Source of the DNA: Mesostigma viride
Taxonomy: Eukaryota; Streptophyta; Mesostigmatophyceae; Mesostigmatales; Mesostigmataceae
Assembly (NCBI GenBank): GCA_009746045.1
Contig: RPFO01000275.1
Location: forward strand, 168,501-232,500
Direction of reading: 5' to 3'
DNA length: 64,000 nucleotides
Position 1 is the first letter of the stretch. The number at the start of each line of letters is the position of its first letter. The notes below the pieces were generated by a model, which had not been told where the DNA came from, did no database searches, and saw only the letters and a list, made by a program, of their open reading frames with translations. Below, piece by piece: positions 1 to 36,708 of this stretch. The position numbers were made by a program, and so were the translations under genes.

Positions 1-697
1 TCCGGAGGGCAATCCGGACACCAGCAGAAATACATTTGCTTTCACTCGTGAAATGGTATTACGTGTTTGAGATTGCCTGAAGGCGCCTGAGGGTTAATTA
101 AGGATGCCGGTCACAGCGTATTCTGCCGTTACATCTCGCCCGAATGCGGGCGGGATGGTGCATGCAGCCAGTTTGCCAGCACCACGACTAAGGTGCAATG
201 ATTTTGCCGTGCCTCACAGATGCCGGGAATGCGTATCATGCTTGGCCTTCTTGTTTTCATGTCCAGTTAGTGCCAATCCATGCCTGACAAGGCTACAGTG
301 TAGCGCTGCCCCTCAATTGCTGTCACCCTCGCTGGCGACAGGGGGCCCAATCTGCTTGGCAGTGCCTGCTTCATTGTCAGGGATGGCAAGGGGAGGTACC
401 AGCGGGCATGGATCCAATATACAAAGCGGTTTCGTGGAGTTTCCCCCCAAAGCCGACCCTGCACAGCATGCTCATTGACCGGGCCAGACCGCCTCGGGAT
501 GTCGGGTATGTGCCGCCAACATCGCTGCCTGCGATGTTGTGAATGGATGACCCTGGTACATCTGAAGGGGACCTTTACTAATTGCGTGGTGCAGCAGTAT
601 GAAAACCCTTTTCGGGAACAGCGGTGCCGTTGGCACGAGGCAGCACGCCCCTGTTGCCATGGATATGCTGCATCCGTCCCCCCCCCTGTTGCGCTAG
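1..697. other. Non-coding left flank
   Basis: No convincing coding exon, RNA gene or long repeat is visible here. The first 25 bases contain TCCGGA and TCCGGACA words that also occur at the right end of the insertion at 12801-14348, but the match is too short to claim a shared element. Open frames in this stretch are short or run on into the satellite to the right. Confidence 0.5.
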
Positions 698-698
698 G

Positions 699-3600
699 TG
701 CGCTCGCTCCGTTCCCTTTCGCTCGCGCTCGCTCCGTTCCCTTTCGCTCGCGCTCGCTCCGTTCCCTTTCGCTCGCGCTCGCTCCGTTCCCTTTCGCTCG
801 CGCTCGCTCCGTTCCCTTTCGCTCGCGCTCGCTCCGTTCCCTTTCGCTCGCGCTCGCTCCGTTCCCTTTCGCTCGCGCTCGCTCCGTTCCCTTTCGCTCG
901 CGCTCGCTCCGTTCCCTTTCGCTCGCGCTCGCTCCGTCCCCTTTCGCTCGCGCTCGCTCCGTTCCCTTTCGCTCGCGCTCGCTCCGTTCCCTTTCGCTCG
1001 CGCTCGCTCCGTTCCCTTTCGCTCGCGCTCGCTCCGTTCCCTTTCGCTCGCGCTCGCTCCGTTCCCTTTCGCTTGCGCTCGCTCCGTTCCCTTTCGCTCG
1101 CGCTCGCTCCGTTCCCTTTCGCTTGCGCTCGCTCCGTTCCCTTTCGCTTGCGCTCGCTCCGTTCCCTTTCGCTCGCGCTCGCTCCGTCCCCTTTCGCTCG
1201 CGCTCGCTCCGTTCCCTTTCGCTCGCGCTCGCTCTGTTCCCTTTCGCTCGCGCTCGCTCCGTTCCCTTTCGCTCGCGCTCGCTCCGTTCCCTTTCGCTCG
1301 CGCTCGCTCCGTTCCCTTTCGCTCGCGCTCGCTCCGTTCCCTTTCGCTCGCGCTCGCTCCGTTCCCTTTCGCTCGCGCTCGCTCCGTTCCCTTTCGCTCG
1401 CGCTCGCTCCGTTCCCTTTCGCTCGCGCTCGCTCCGTTCCCTTTCGCTCGCGCTCGCTCCGTCCCTTTCGCTCGCGCTCGCTCCGTTCCCTTTCGCTCGC
1501 GCTCGCTCCGTTCCCTTTCGCTCGCGCTCGCTCCGTCCCCTTTCGCTCGCGCTCGCTCCGTTCCCTTTCGCTCGCGCTCGCTCCGTTCCCTTTCGCTCGC
1601 GCTCGCTCCGTTCCCTTTCGCTCGCGCTCGCTCCGTTCCCTTTCGCTCGCGCTCGCTCCGTTCCCTTTCGCTCGCGCTCGCTCCGTCCCCTTTCGCTCGC
1701 GCTCGCTCCGTTCCCTTTCGCTTGCGCTCGCTCCGTTCCCTTTCGCTCGCGCTCGCTCCGTTCCCTTTCGCTCGCGCTCGCTCCGTTCCCTTTCGCTCGC
1801 GCTCGCTCCGTCCCCTTTCGCTCGCGCTCGCTCCGTCCCCTTTCGCTCGCGCTCGCTCCGTTCCCTTTCGCTCGCGCTCGCTCCGTCCCCTTTCGCTCGC
1901 GCTCGCTCCGTTCCCTTTCGCTCGCGCTCGCTCCGTTCCCTTTCGCTCGCGCTCGCTCCGTTCCCTTTCGCTCGCGCTCGCTCCGTCCCCTTTCGCTCGC
2001 GCTCGCTCCGTCCCCTTTCGCTCGCGCTCGCTCCGTTCCCTTTCGCTCGCGCTCGCTCCGTTCCCTTTCGCTCGCGCTCGCTCCGTTCCCTTTCGCTCGC
2101 GCTCGCTCCGTCCCCTTTCGCTCGCGCTCGCTCCGTCCCCTTTCGCTCGCGCTCGCTCCGTTCCCTTTCGCTCGCGCTCGCTCCGTTCCCTTTCGCTCGT
2201 GCTCGCTCCGTTCCCTTTCGCTCGCGCTCGCTCCGTCCCCTTTCGCTCGCGCTCGCTCCGTTCCCTTTCGCTCGCGCTCGCTCCGTTCCCTTTCGCTCGC
2301 GCTCGCTCCGTCCCCTTTCGCTCGCGCTCGCTCCGTTCCCTTTCGCTCGCGCTCGCTCCGTTCCCTTTCGCTCGCGCTCGCTCTGTTCCCTTTCGCTCGC
2401 GCTCGCTCCGTTCCCTTTCGCTCGCGCTCGCTCCGTTCCCTTTCGCTCGCGCTCGCTCCGTTCCCTTTCGCTCGCGCTCGCTCCGTTCCCTTTCGCTCGC
2501 GCTCGCTCCGTCCCCTTTCGCTCGCGCTCGCTCCGTTCCCTTTCGCTCGCGCTCGCTCCGTCCCCTTTCGCTCGCGCTCGCTCCGTTCCCTTTCGCTCGC
2601 GCTCGCTCCGTTCCCTTTCGCTCGCGCTCGCTCCGTCCCCTTTCGCTTGCGCTCGCTCCGTTCCCTTTCGCTCGCGCTCGCTCCGTTCCCTTTTGCTTGC
2701 GCTCGCTCCGTCCCCTTTCGCTCGCGCTCGCTCCGTTCCCTTTCGCTTGCGCTCGCTCCGTTCCCTTTCGCTCGCGCTCGCTCCGTCCCCTTTCGCTCGC
2801 GCTCGCTCCGTTCCCTTTCGCTTGCGCTCGCTCCGTTCCCTTTCGCTCGCGCTCGCTCCGTTCCCTTTCGCTCGCGCTCGCTCCGTTCCCTTTCGCTCGC
2901 GCTCGCTCCGTTCCCTTTCGCTCGTGCTCGCTCCGTTCTCTTTCGCTCGCGCTCGCTCCGTTCCCTTTCGCTCGCGCTCGCTCCGTCCCCTTTCGCTCGC
3001 GCTCGCTCCGTTCCCTTTCGCTCGCGCTCGCTCCGTTCCCTTTCGCTCGCGCTCGCTCCGTTCCCTTTCGCTCGCGCTCGCTCCGTTCCCTTTCGCTCGC
3101 GCTCGCTCCGTCCCCTTTCGCTCGCGCTCGCTCCGTTCCCTTTCGCTCGCGCTCGCTCCGTCCCCTTTCGCTCGCGCTCGCTCCGTCCCCTTTCGCTCGC
3201 GCTCGCTCCGTTCCCTTTCGCTCGCGCTCGCTCCGTTCCCTTTCGCTCGCGCTCGCTCCGTTCCCTTTCGCTCGCGCTCGCTCCGTTCCCTTTCGCTCGC
3301 GCTCGCTCCGTTCCCTTTCGCTCGCGCTCGCTCCGTCCCCTTTCGCTCGCGCTCGCTCCGTTCCCTTTCGCTCGCGCTCGCTCCGTTCCCTTTCGCTCGC
3401 GCTCGCTCCGTTCCCTTTCGCTCGCGCTCGCTCCGTTCCCTTTCGCTCGCGCTCGCTCCGTTCCCTTTCGCTCGCGCTCGCTCCGTTCCCTTTCGCTCGC
3501 GCTCGCTCCGTTCCCTTTCGCTCGCGCTCGCTCCGTTCCCTTTCGCTCGCGCTCGCTCCGTCCCCTTTCGCTCGCGCTCGCTCCGTTCCCTTTCGCTCGC

Positions 3601-5711
3601 GCTCGCTCCGTTCCCTTTCGCTCGCGCTCGCTCCGTCCCCTTTCGCTCGCGCTCGCTCCGTTCCCTTTCGCTCGCGCTCGCTCCGTCCCCTTTCGCTCGC
3701 GCTCGCTCCGTCCCCTTTCGCTCGCGCTCGCTCCGTCCCCTTTCGCTCGCGCTCGCTCCGTTCCCTTTCGCTCGCGCTCGCTCCGTTCCCTTTCGCTCGC
3801 GCTCGCTCCGTTCCCTTTCGCTCGCGCTCGCTCCGTTCCCTTTCGCTCGCGCTCGCTCCGTTCCCTTTCGCTCGCGCTCGCTCCGTCCCCTTTCGCTCGC
3901 GCTCGCTCCGTTCCCTTTCGCTCGCGCTCGCTCCGTTCCCTTTCGCTCGCGCTCGCTCCGTTCCCTTTCGCTCGCGCTCGCTCCGTTCCCTTTCGCTCGC
4001 GCTCGCTCCGTCCCCTTTCGCTCGCGCTCGCTCCGTTCCCTTTCGCTTGCGCTCGCTCCGTTCCCTTTCGCTCGCGCTCGCTCCGTTCCCTTTCGCTCGC
4101 GCTCGCTCCGTTCCCTTTCGCTCGCGCTCGCTCCGTCCCTTTCGCTCGCGCTCGCTCCGTTCCCTTTCGCTCGCGCTCGCTCCGTCCCCTTTCGCTCGCG
4201 CTCGCTCCGTTCCCTTTCGCTCGCGCTCGCTCCGTTCCCTTTCGCTCGCGCTCGCTCCGTCCCCTTTCGCTCGCGCTCGCTCCGTTCCCTTTCGCTCGCG
4301 CTCGCTCCGTCCCCTTTCGCTCGCGCTCGCTCCGTTCCCTTTCGCTCGTGCTCGCTCCGTTCCCTTTCGCTCGCGCTCGCTCCGTTCCCTTTCGCTCGCG
4401 CTCGCTCCGTCCCCTTTCGCTCGCGCTCGCTCCGTTCCCTTTCGCTCGCGCTCGCTCCGTCCCCTTTCGCTCGCGCTCGCTCCGTTCCCTTTCGCTCGCG
4501 CTCGCTCCGTCCCCTTTCGCTCGCGCTCGCTCCGTTCCCTTTCGCTCGCGCTCGCTCCGTCCCCTTTCGCTCGCGCTCGCTCCGTCCCCTTTCGCTCGCG
4601 CTCGCTCCGTCCCCTTTCGCTCGCGCTCGCTCCGTTCCCTTTCGCTCGCGCTCGCTCTGTCCCCTTTCGCTCGCGCTCGCTCCGTCCCCTTTCGCTCGCG
4701 CTCGCTCCGTTCCCTTTCGCTCGCGCTCGCTCCGTTCCCTTTCGCTCGCGCTCGCTCCGTTCCCTTTCGCTCGCGCTCGCTCCGTTCCCTTTCGCTCGCG
4801 CTCGCTCCGTTCCCTTTCGCTCGCGCTCGCTCCGTTCCCTTTCGCTCGCGCTCGCTCCGTTCCCTTTCGCTCGCGCTCGCTCCGTCCCCTTTCGCTCGCG
4901 CTCGCTCCGTTCCCTTTCGCTCGCGTCGCTCCGTCCCCTTTCGCTCGCGCTCGCTCCGTTCCCTTTCGCTCGCGCTCGCTCCGTTCCCTTTCGCTCGCGC
5001 TCGCTCCGTTCCCTTTAATCGCGCTCGCTCCGTTCCCTTTCGCTCGCGCTCGCTCCGTCCCCTTTCGCTCGCGCTCGCTCCGTCCCCTTTCGCTCGCGCT
5101 CGCTCCGTCCCCTTTCGCTCGCGCTCGCTCCGTTCCCTTTCGCTCGCGCTCGCTCCGTCCCCTTTCGCTCGCGCTCGCTCTGTCCCCTTTCGCTCGCGCT
5201 CGCTCCGTCCCCTTTCGCTCGCGCTCGCTCTGTCCCCTTTCGCTCGCGCTCGCTCCGTTCCCTTTCGCTCGCGCTCGCTCCGTTCCCTTTCGCTCGCGCT
5301 CGCTCCGTTCCCTTTCGCTCGCGCTCGCTCCGTCCCCTTTCGCTCGCGCTCGCTCTGTCCCCTTTCGCTCGCGCTCGCTCTGTTCCCTTTCGCTCGCGCT
5401 CGCTCCGTTCCCTTTCGCTCGCGCTCGCTCTGTCCCCTTTCGCTCGCGCTCGCTCCGTTCCCTTTCGCTCGCGCTCGCTCCGTTCCCTTTCGCTCGCGCT
5501 CGCTCCGTTCCCTTTCGCTCGCGCTCGCTCCGTTCCCTTTCGCTCGCGCTCGCTCCGTTCCCTTTCGCTCGCGCTCGCTCTGTCCCCTTTCGCTCGCGCT
5601 CGCTCTGTTCCCTTTCGCTCGCGCTCGCTCCGTTCCCTTTCGCTCGCGCTCGCTCTGTCCCCTTTCGCTCGCGCTCGCTCCGTCCCCTTTCGCTCGCGCT
5701 CGCTCCGTTCC
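699..5711. repeat. 5-kb minisatellite, 25-bp unit, about 200 copies
   Basis: The unit is 25 bp (CTCGCTCCGTTCCCTTTCGC plus GCTCG). It varies mainly at GTTCCC versus GTCCCC and GCTCGC versus GCTTGC, with a few 1-2 base deletions (near 1462, 4134 and 4925) and one TTTAATCGCG variant near 5015. The unit has no stop codon in any forward frame or in one reverse frame, and 25 is not divisible by 3. Each forward frame therefore cycles through all phases and gives a false 1400-1800-residue Arg/Ser/Leu/Pro-rich ORF. Nothing suggests translation. Confidence 0.95.
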
Positions 5712-6673
5712 CCCTCCCCCCCCCTCTCCCTTTTTCAGGGTAAGCAAAGGATGAAAGCCTGAGCTACCGAATGTGCTTTTGTACCAACGTCTTGCATTCC
5801 GTAAAGCTCGATCCGATCATGGGAAGTGCTTGCAGACGCCCCTCGCATTCGGCCTGTGCTTGTATCTGCGCGTTTGCAGACGCCCCTTGCGTTCGGCCTG
5901 TGCTTGTATCCGTGCGCTCCAAGCAGTTGAGCGGCGGTAGGAGCTGAGAGGGAACAGATGAGCATGCCACTACACATTGCTGTTCCATACAACTGTGCAC
6001 ATGGATGGTGCCGCCACAGTTTTCCTCTCTGTGTAGGTGGCGCTTGCGTTCGGTCTAGCGCGGAGTTTGCTTACTTCTTCGCGGGTGCTTGTGTCCTCTG
6101 CTGCCACTGCGTGCTTCCGCGTGCGTGTCTGTCCTTGCCTCAGGCCGCACTGGCAACCTGGCGTGCTGGGGCAAGGGGGTGAATGCAGAGTGCGGCGCGG
6201 TGGCTGCGGAGGAGTCAAGCTCAGCTCCAGGCGACATGCCGGCAAGTAGCATCCCGCCGCACAGCACCTTGCTTCGCAGGAGCCAGCCGCCAGCACGTCC
6301 TGTGCGGGGGGAAGAGACAGCGAAACCCAGGGTACGCGCATGCTGTTGTGCTGTTGTGCTGTTGTTTTGCTCTTACTGCCCCTAGGACCAAGGTCAAAAC
6401 TTTCTCCTCTTCAAGGAACGAAGGCGCGGGGTGCGGGAACTTGTTCTCTTCTAGTCGGGAGCACCCTATGGTTGTGTGACCGTGCCATGCAGCTGCTGGC
6501 TGCATCGTGGCTGCGCGACGAGCTGTTAATCCATGACGCACATTTTCCTAAGCCCTGCGCTCATCGCACGCGTCATCCCTATGTGAGCAGTCGGCTGCGG
6601 ACAAGGAGGAGGTTGCACATGGTTCGTCTCTCGCCCACACATCAACGGCTGGAGCGCAGCACCTCTGCTGTGT
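5712..6673. other. Region between the 25-bp array and the channel gene
   Basis: A C-run and CT-rich stretch (5710-5740) closes the array. A direct duplication of about 36 bp (TGCAGACGCCCCT followed by CATTCGGCCTGTG) lies at 5830-5866 and 5873-5909. The rest may hold the promoter, 5' UTR or a further 5' exon of the channel gene, because its first exon is only bounded at its 3' end. No other gene is recognised. Confidence 0.4.
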
Positions 6674-32145
<25,472 letters not shown>

Positions 32146-32315
32146 GGCCAGCCAGGAATAGGGCATGCGTGGGGTATAAAGCAGGCCTGGGGCCTGGCGG
32201 AAACCGATGCAGCATTTGGTATTGGTTGCCAGACAACAAGGCCCCATTCCTGGGTCATGACAGTCAGCTGACCCTGGCAAGGGCCCAGGCACACTGGATG
32301 AACTCGACACCAAAA

Positions 32316-32320
32316 TGTAA
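32316..32320 (+). terminator. Possible TGTAA poly(A) signal of the channel gene
   Basis: TGTAA lies about 170 bases after the stop codon (32143-32145). TGTAA is the usual polyadenylation signal of chlorophyte algae. A 5-base match alone is weak, but the transketolase gene converging from the right also has one. Confidence 0.35.
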
Positions 32321-33462
32321 GGAAGTGCGGCTCTACGTGGCTTCTCGTGGGGCGGTAAAATTCCATGTATTATGCTTTACGCGCAGGAAAACGGAACATA
32401 TGAAGTTGTGTGGCCGCCTGGCTTTTGTGAGTGTTCCCATTGGCGAACTGGGGGTGCTGCCCAAGCTATGAGATGTCTGCCAGCAGGCAATGCACAGTTT
32501 TCCTGGCATCCTAGACGGGCTCACCCAGCTTATATTTTATCGCACATTTTACTACGAGGGCTGGCCCTCGCGAAGCCTAGTAGCAGGTACAGTTTTCAGG
32601 AAATATGCTATGCTTTTGAACGCTTTCGTGAGCACGCTAAGCGTGCAGTTATTTAAATTGAGTTGAAACTTGTCCGATTTATTAATTTATTCAATTTTGA
32701 TGTATGGAATTTGCAAGCATCTAACCATGCAGTATGTTCTGTGCAGCTGGCTCCCTACATAATTATTATGTTACTTCATTCCACTAAATGTCGCGCATGC
32801 ACATGCACAGAGCTGAAGGCATGGACTAGCTAGCCACATACTGTGGCCGGCACTTACGCACATAGCTGACTGGTGGTCTCATTGATATGACTGGCGTACG
32901 TTGTCTGTGAAAATTGAGATTCAAATTGCATGAGCCACAGAACTGTCGTAAGTACTGGCATCTTCAACCTTTTCACCGGCATTGCTTGGAATTGCCGACG
33001 TACAGCAATCGGCCAAGTTTGCGTTACTGCCCGTGAGCTGCGTGAGGCACAGACAAGCACGCAGGCTATGTCCTGTTGCATGTATTTACCCCAGCGACGT
33101 CCATGCCGCCCCCATGTATACACACTTGAGTCATCAGGCCAGCCAGCGCGCTGTACGGTGTCATGCGATGAACCAATTATATGTCAATGATCATGATGCA
33201 TTATGTCGGCTGACCAAGGATCCATGAACGCACTGTGCTCTGTACCCGCTGCATCTCTCCAATGCCGAGATTACTGCAGACCAGTGATCTGCCTCAGCGC
33301 AATGGGCAATGAAAGCGCAGCAATTCAACCCCCCCCGAGTTTGACCCCGTTGCCGGATATTGCGCCAATCTCATCAAGATGATGGCCATGGTGGCGCACC
33401 TGCTCCCTGTGTCCGACCGACCCCCACTCAATATGGCGCGCAGCCACCGGCCACCCCAAATT
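32321..33462. other. Intergenic region between convergent genes
   Basis: The region is AT-richer than the flanking introns (for example 32650-32780). Open frames here are short, and none looks like a family I know. It probably contains only 3' UTRs and spacer. Confidence 0.5.
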
Positions 33463-33467
33463 TTACA
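33463..33467 (-). terminator. Possible TGTAA poly(A) signal of transketolase
   Basis: TTACA on the plus strand reads TGTAA on the minus strand, about 60 bases downstream of the transketolase stop. The spacing fits a short algal 3' UTR, but the motif is short. Confidence 0.4.
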
Positions 33468-33526
33468 GATGAGCCCCACCTAATGCACCACCGCCTGGCA
33501 CCTCATGACGGATCGCTGCCGGTGGT

Positions 33527-35758
33527 TCACAGGTGGTGCAGGAGCGCTTTGGCCTTTGCGACAATGTCCGGGATGCCAAACCCAAACTTTTCAAACACGA
33601 CGTCCGCGGGTGCGGATGCACCAAATGTCTCCACGGTGACGTACGCGGCCTTGGGCCCGGCGATCTGCGCCCACCCAAACTTGCGGCCGGCCTCCACCAC
33701 GCAGCGCACGTGGCAGTGGTCCGGAAGCACCTCCTGCTTGTACTCCTCAAGCTGCTCCTCAAACAGCTCCACGCACGGCATGGACACCACGCGCACGGCC
33801 CGGTGCTCGTCCTTGCGCAGGACCTCGGCCGCCTCGCACGCCCGCCACACCTCGGAGCCCGTTGCGATGAAGATCAGCTCGGGGGGCCGGCCGCCGGAGT
33901 CGGAGACGACGTAGCCCCCCCGCTGGGCGAGCTCGAACGACGTCCCTGCCAGCTGAGGCAGGTTCTGGCGGGACAGCGCCAGCACACAGGGCGTGGTGGG
34001 CGCCTCGAGCGCCTTTTTGTAACACGCCGAGGTCTCGTTGCCGTCGGCTGGTCGGAAGACGTACAGGTTGGGCATGGCCCGCAGCGCCGCCAGGTGTTCG
34101 ACCGGCTGGTGCGTGGGGCCGTCGCCGCCCAGCCCGATGGAGTCGTGGGTGAGCACGTAGAGGACGGGCGTCTTGCTAAGTGCGGCGAGCCGCATGGACG
34201 CGCGCATGTAGTCGCTGAACGTGAGGAAGGTCGCGCAGTAGGGCATGAGACCGGGAGAGTGCGCCTTGAGGCCGTTGCAGATGGCCCCCATCGCGTGCTC
34301 GCGGACCCCAAACCCGATGTTGCGCTCCCCGGGCGTGTCGCGCCCGAAATAGCCAAACTTCTTCAACCAGCTCTTGTTGGAGCTCGCCAGGTCCGCCGAT
34401 CCACCGAGCATGCCCGGCAGAGCGTCCGCCAGCGCACCCAGGCACGCCTGGGAGATGCTGCGTGTGGCCGCGGGCTTGTCGTCGGGGGTAAACCGGGGTA
34501 GACCCGCCCACCACTCCCCCTCGGGCAACTTGTGCAGCATCATGCGGCCCAGCTCGGCCGCGTCCTGCGGGTGCTCCAGCTGGTACCGCCCCCACAGGTC
34601 CCCCCACTCTGCCTCTCGCTGCGCGCCACGTGTCAGCGCGCGGCGCGTGATGAGCTCCTCCACCTGCCCAGGGACCTCAAACGGCGCATACTGCCACCCC
34701 AGGTGCTTGCGCGTGGCCTCCACCTCCTCCTTGCCCAGCGCGGAGCCGTGCGCGTCCGCCGTCGCGGCCTTGTGCGGCGCGCCATACCCGATGACAGTCT
34801 TGGTGATGATCAGCTTGGGCTTGCCGGCCACGCCGCGCGCCGTCACCACCGCGTCGCGCAGCGCGCCGTAGTCCGTCTCCCCGTGGTCCACCCGCTGCAC
34901 GTGCCAGCCCAGCGCGGCGTAGCGCGCGCCCACGTCCTCGCTGAACGCGATGGAGGTCGACCCATCAATGGTGATGCTGTTGTCGTCGTAGAAGACGATC
35001 AGCTTGTCCAGGCCCCAGTGGCCCGCCAGCGAGGCCGCCTCGTTGGTCACCCCTTCCATCATGCAGCCGTCGCCCATGATCACGTACGTGTAGTGGTCCA
35101 CGACGGCCAACCCCGGCCTGTTGTAGCGCGCCGCCAGGTGCTTCTCGGCTGCAGCGATGCCCACCGCGTTGGCAAACCCCTGGCCCAGGGGGCCTGTTGC
35201 CACCTCGATGCCGTCCGTCTTCACGTTTTCAGGGTGGCCGGGGGTGGGGGAGCCCCACTGGCGGTAGTGCTTCAGGTCGTCCATGGTCACGCTGTCGTAG
35301 CCGGTCAGGTGGAGCATCGCATACTGGAGCATGCAGCCGTGGCCGGCGGAGAGCACGAACCGGTCGCGGTTGAACCACTTGGGGTTCTTCGGGTTGTACT
35401 TCATGATCTCGTTCCACAGCACCAGGCCCAGCGTGGCGCAGCCCATCGGCAGACCCGGGTGGCCGGAGCCCGCCTTTTCCACGCTGTCCAGCGCGAGGAA
35501 CCGGATGGTGTTCACGCACCTTTCCAGATCGGCCGGCTGGACCTGAGCAGGCACAGGGGGCGCACTCGAGGATGCAAGCACTTTGCCATCCCAACGGACC
35601 CCCCGGCCAAAAATCGCCTTGCCAAATGAATACACAGCTTTGCTCGAGGGTAGCGGTCGGGAAATAAATGAAGAGTGGGGTGGCCGCAATTTAGCGCGGC
35701 ATGCCGTCGGCTGGGCACATGCTGACGAGCCTGCTGCCAACGTGACGACAGACGCCAT
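33527..35758 (-). CDS. Transketolase, plastid-type, intronless
   Basis: A thiamine-diphosphate enzyme that moves two-carbon units between sugar phosphates in the Calvin-Benson cycle and pentose phosphate pathway (EC 2.2.1.1). The 743 residues are complete. About 75 N-terminal residues, rich in Ala, Ser and Arg, look like a plastid transit peptide ([20 protein letters not shown]). Then come signature 1 with [12 protein letters not shown] (about 90-103), the ThDP/Mg motif MGDGCMMEG (about 227) ending near DDNSITIDG, the catalytic Glu in [10 protein letters not shown] (about 485), and signature 2 [11 protein letters not shown] (about 545). The C terminus ends AKALLHHL. The open frame extends 14 codons further upstream to TTG, so the first ATG at 35758 is chosen. 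There are no frameshifts or introns, unlike the spliced neighbours. The plastid location is inferred from the N terminus. Confidence 0.96.
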   Translation of the reverse strand: MASVVTLAAGSSACAQPTACRAKLRPPHSSFISRPLPSSKAVYSFGKAIFGRGVRWDGKVLASSSAPPVPAQVQPADLERCVNTIRFLALDSVEKAGSGHPGLPMGCATLGLVLWNEIMKYNPKNPKWFNRDRFVLSAGHGCMLQYAMLHLTGYDSVTMDDLKHYRQWGSPTPGHPENVKTDGIEVATGPLGQGFANAVGIAAAEKHLAARYNRPGLAVVDHYTYVIMGDGCMMEGVTNEAASLAGHWGLDKLIVFYDDNSITIDGSTSIAFSEDVGARYAALGWHVQRVDHGETDYGALRDAVVTARGVAGKPKLIITKTVIGYGAPHKAATADAHGSALGKEEVEATRKHLGWQYAPFEVPGQVEELITRRALTRGAQREAEWGDLWGRYQLEHPQDAAELGRMMLHKLPEGEWWAGLPRFTPDDKPAATRSISQACLGALADALPGMLGGSADLASSNKSWLKKFGYFGRDTPGERNIGFGVREHAMGAICNGLKAHSPGLMPYCATFLTFSDYMRASMRLAALSKTPVLYVLTHDSIGLGGDGPTHQPVEHLAALRAMPNLYVFRPADGNETSACYKKALEAPTTPCVLALSRQNLPQLAGTSFELAQRGGYVVSDSGGRPPELIFIATGSEVWRACEAAEVLRKDEHRAVRVVSMPCVELFEEQLEEYKQEVLPDHCHVRCVVEAGRKFGWAQIAGPKAAYVTVETFGASAPADVVFEKFGFGIPDIVAKAKALLHHL

Positions 35759-36708
35759 GTCGGCCAAGCGTGCGACCTGGCGGCTGGCAATGTACGTCAA
35801 TTAAGCGTGTCAACAGAGCTACCAACGATTTGCGTTGCACAAAAGCCCAGTAAGCAGGCATCCCCGGCCTTGCGCATTTGCCACTTACCAACGGTTCGTA
35901 TCTGCCCCCATTTCTGTCTGCACATTTCCTAGTCGTATCTGCGGCAGGAAAATCGAAAGTTGACATAGGACTGCCGCTACCGTGGCAAGCTCCTATCGCC
36001 ATCTCCCGGGCATGTGCCAATGCACGCGTGCCATCTGCGTCCCACACTTCATAGCTCAAGTATGGACACACAAGTGATTCAACACTATGGTTCGTTGACA
36101 GGCCACGTGGCGAGACGCCGGCAAATTTCTGCGCCTCGCATCACTGGCCCTGGGCCGTGCCATGCCAATCGGTGCCAGAAAGAAACCCGGCTCCGCAACC
36201 AGCTGGTCGCTACTTGGTACCCCTCTACGAAATGATGTCCCCATTGGTCAAGAAAAATACCCGCTTACCCGGAAACCCGGCTCCGCACTCCGCAGGCCGC
36301 AATGATGAAATTTTGCTAAAATACATAACGTGTCGTCCAGAGGACGTGTCCGGGCCGGGGCGAAGGTCGATGGATGCATGCCCTCGTTCCTGTCTCTGCT
36401 GGGTGCCGCAATCCCAAGCCTAAGCGATTAATGCTTGTCAACGCATGGAGGCTTTCTTTCAGGACGGATATGCGTCGTCCGTCTCCGTCCTGGCTGGGGT
36501 CGCCGGCGTGTCGACTGGGCCTCATCCCGCTCAAGGCGGGCTAGGAGGCGTGTGAGGCTGGTAAATTGGCGGGAAGGTTGACCGTGGCGTGCCTGGCGAC
36601 CTTGCATCCTGATCATGCTCGCACGGTGCGACATGAGGATGGAAAGGGGCTTGTTTATAAAGGCTGTGCCCAAAGCCTATTGTACCGCGAGGCCGCGAGG
36701 ATGTGCCC
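35759..36708. other. Upstream region of transketolase; no gene seen
   Basis: This should contain the minus-strand promoter of transketolase. A short direct duplication is visible (GAAACCCGGCTCCGCAACC near 36180 and GAAACCCGGCTCCGCACTCC near 36271). If the ORF1-like protein to the right belonged to a complete LINE, its second ORF would begin here on the minus strand, but no endonuclease or reverse transcriptase frame is present. Confidence 0.5.

Noticed and set aside
267-5754. Open frames of 1400-1800 codons on both strands
   Set aside because: They are created by a stop-free 25-bp satellite; frames on both strands are equally open and show only repeat-derived composition.
33533-35629. Plus-strand ORFs over the transketolase gene (322 and 365 codons)
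   Set aside because: They are antisense shadows of a complete enzyme with all active-site motifs on the minus strand.
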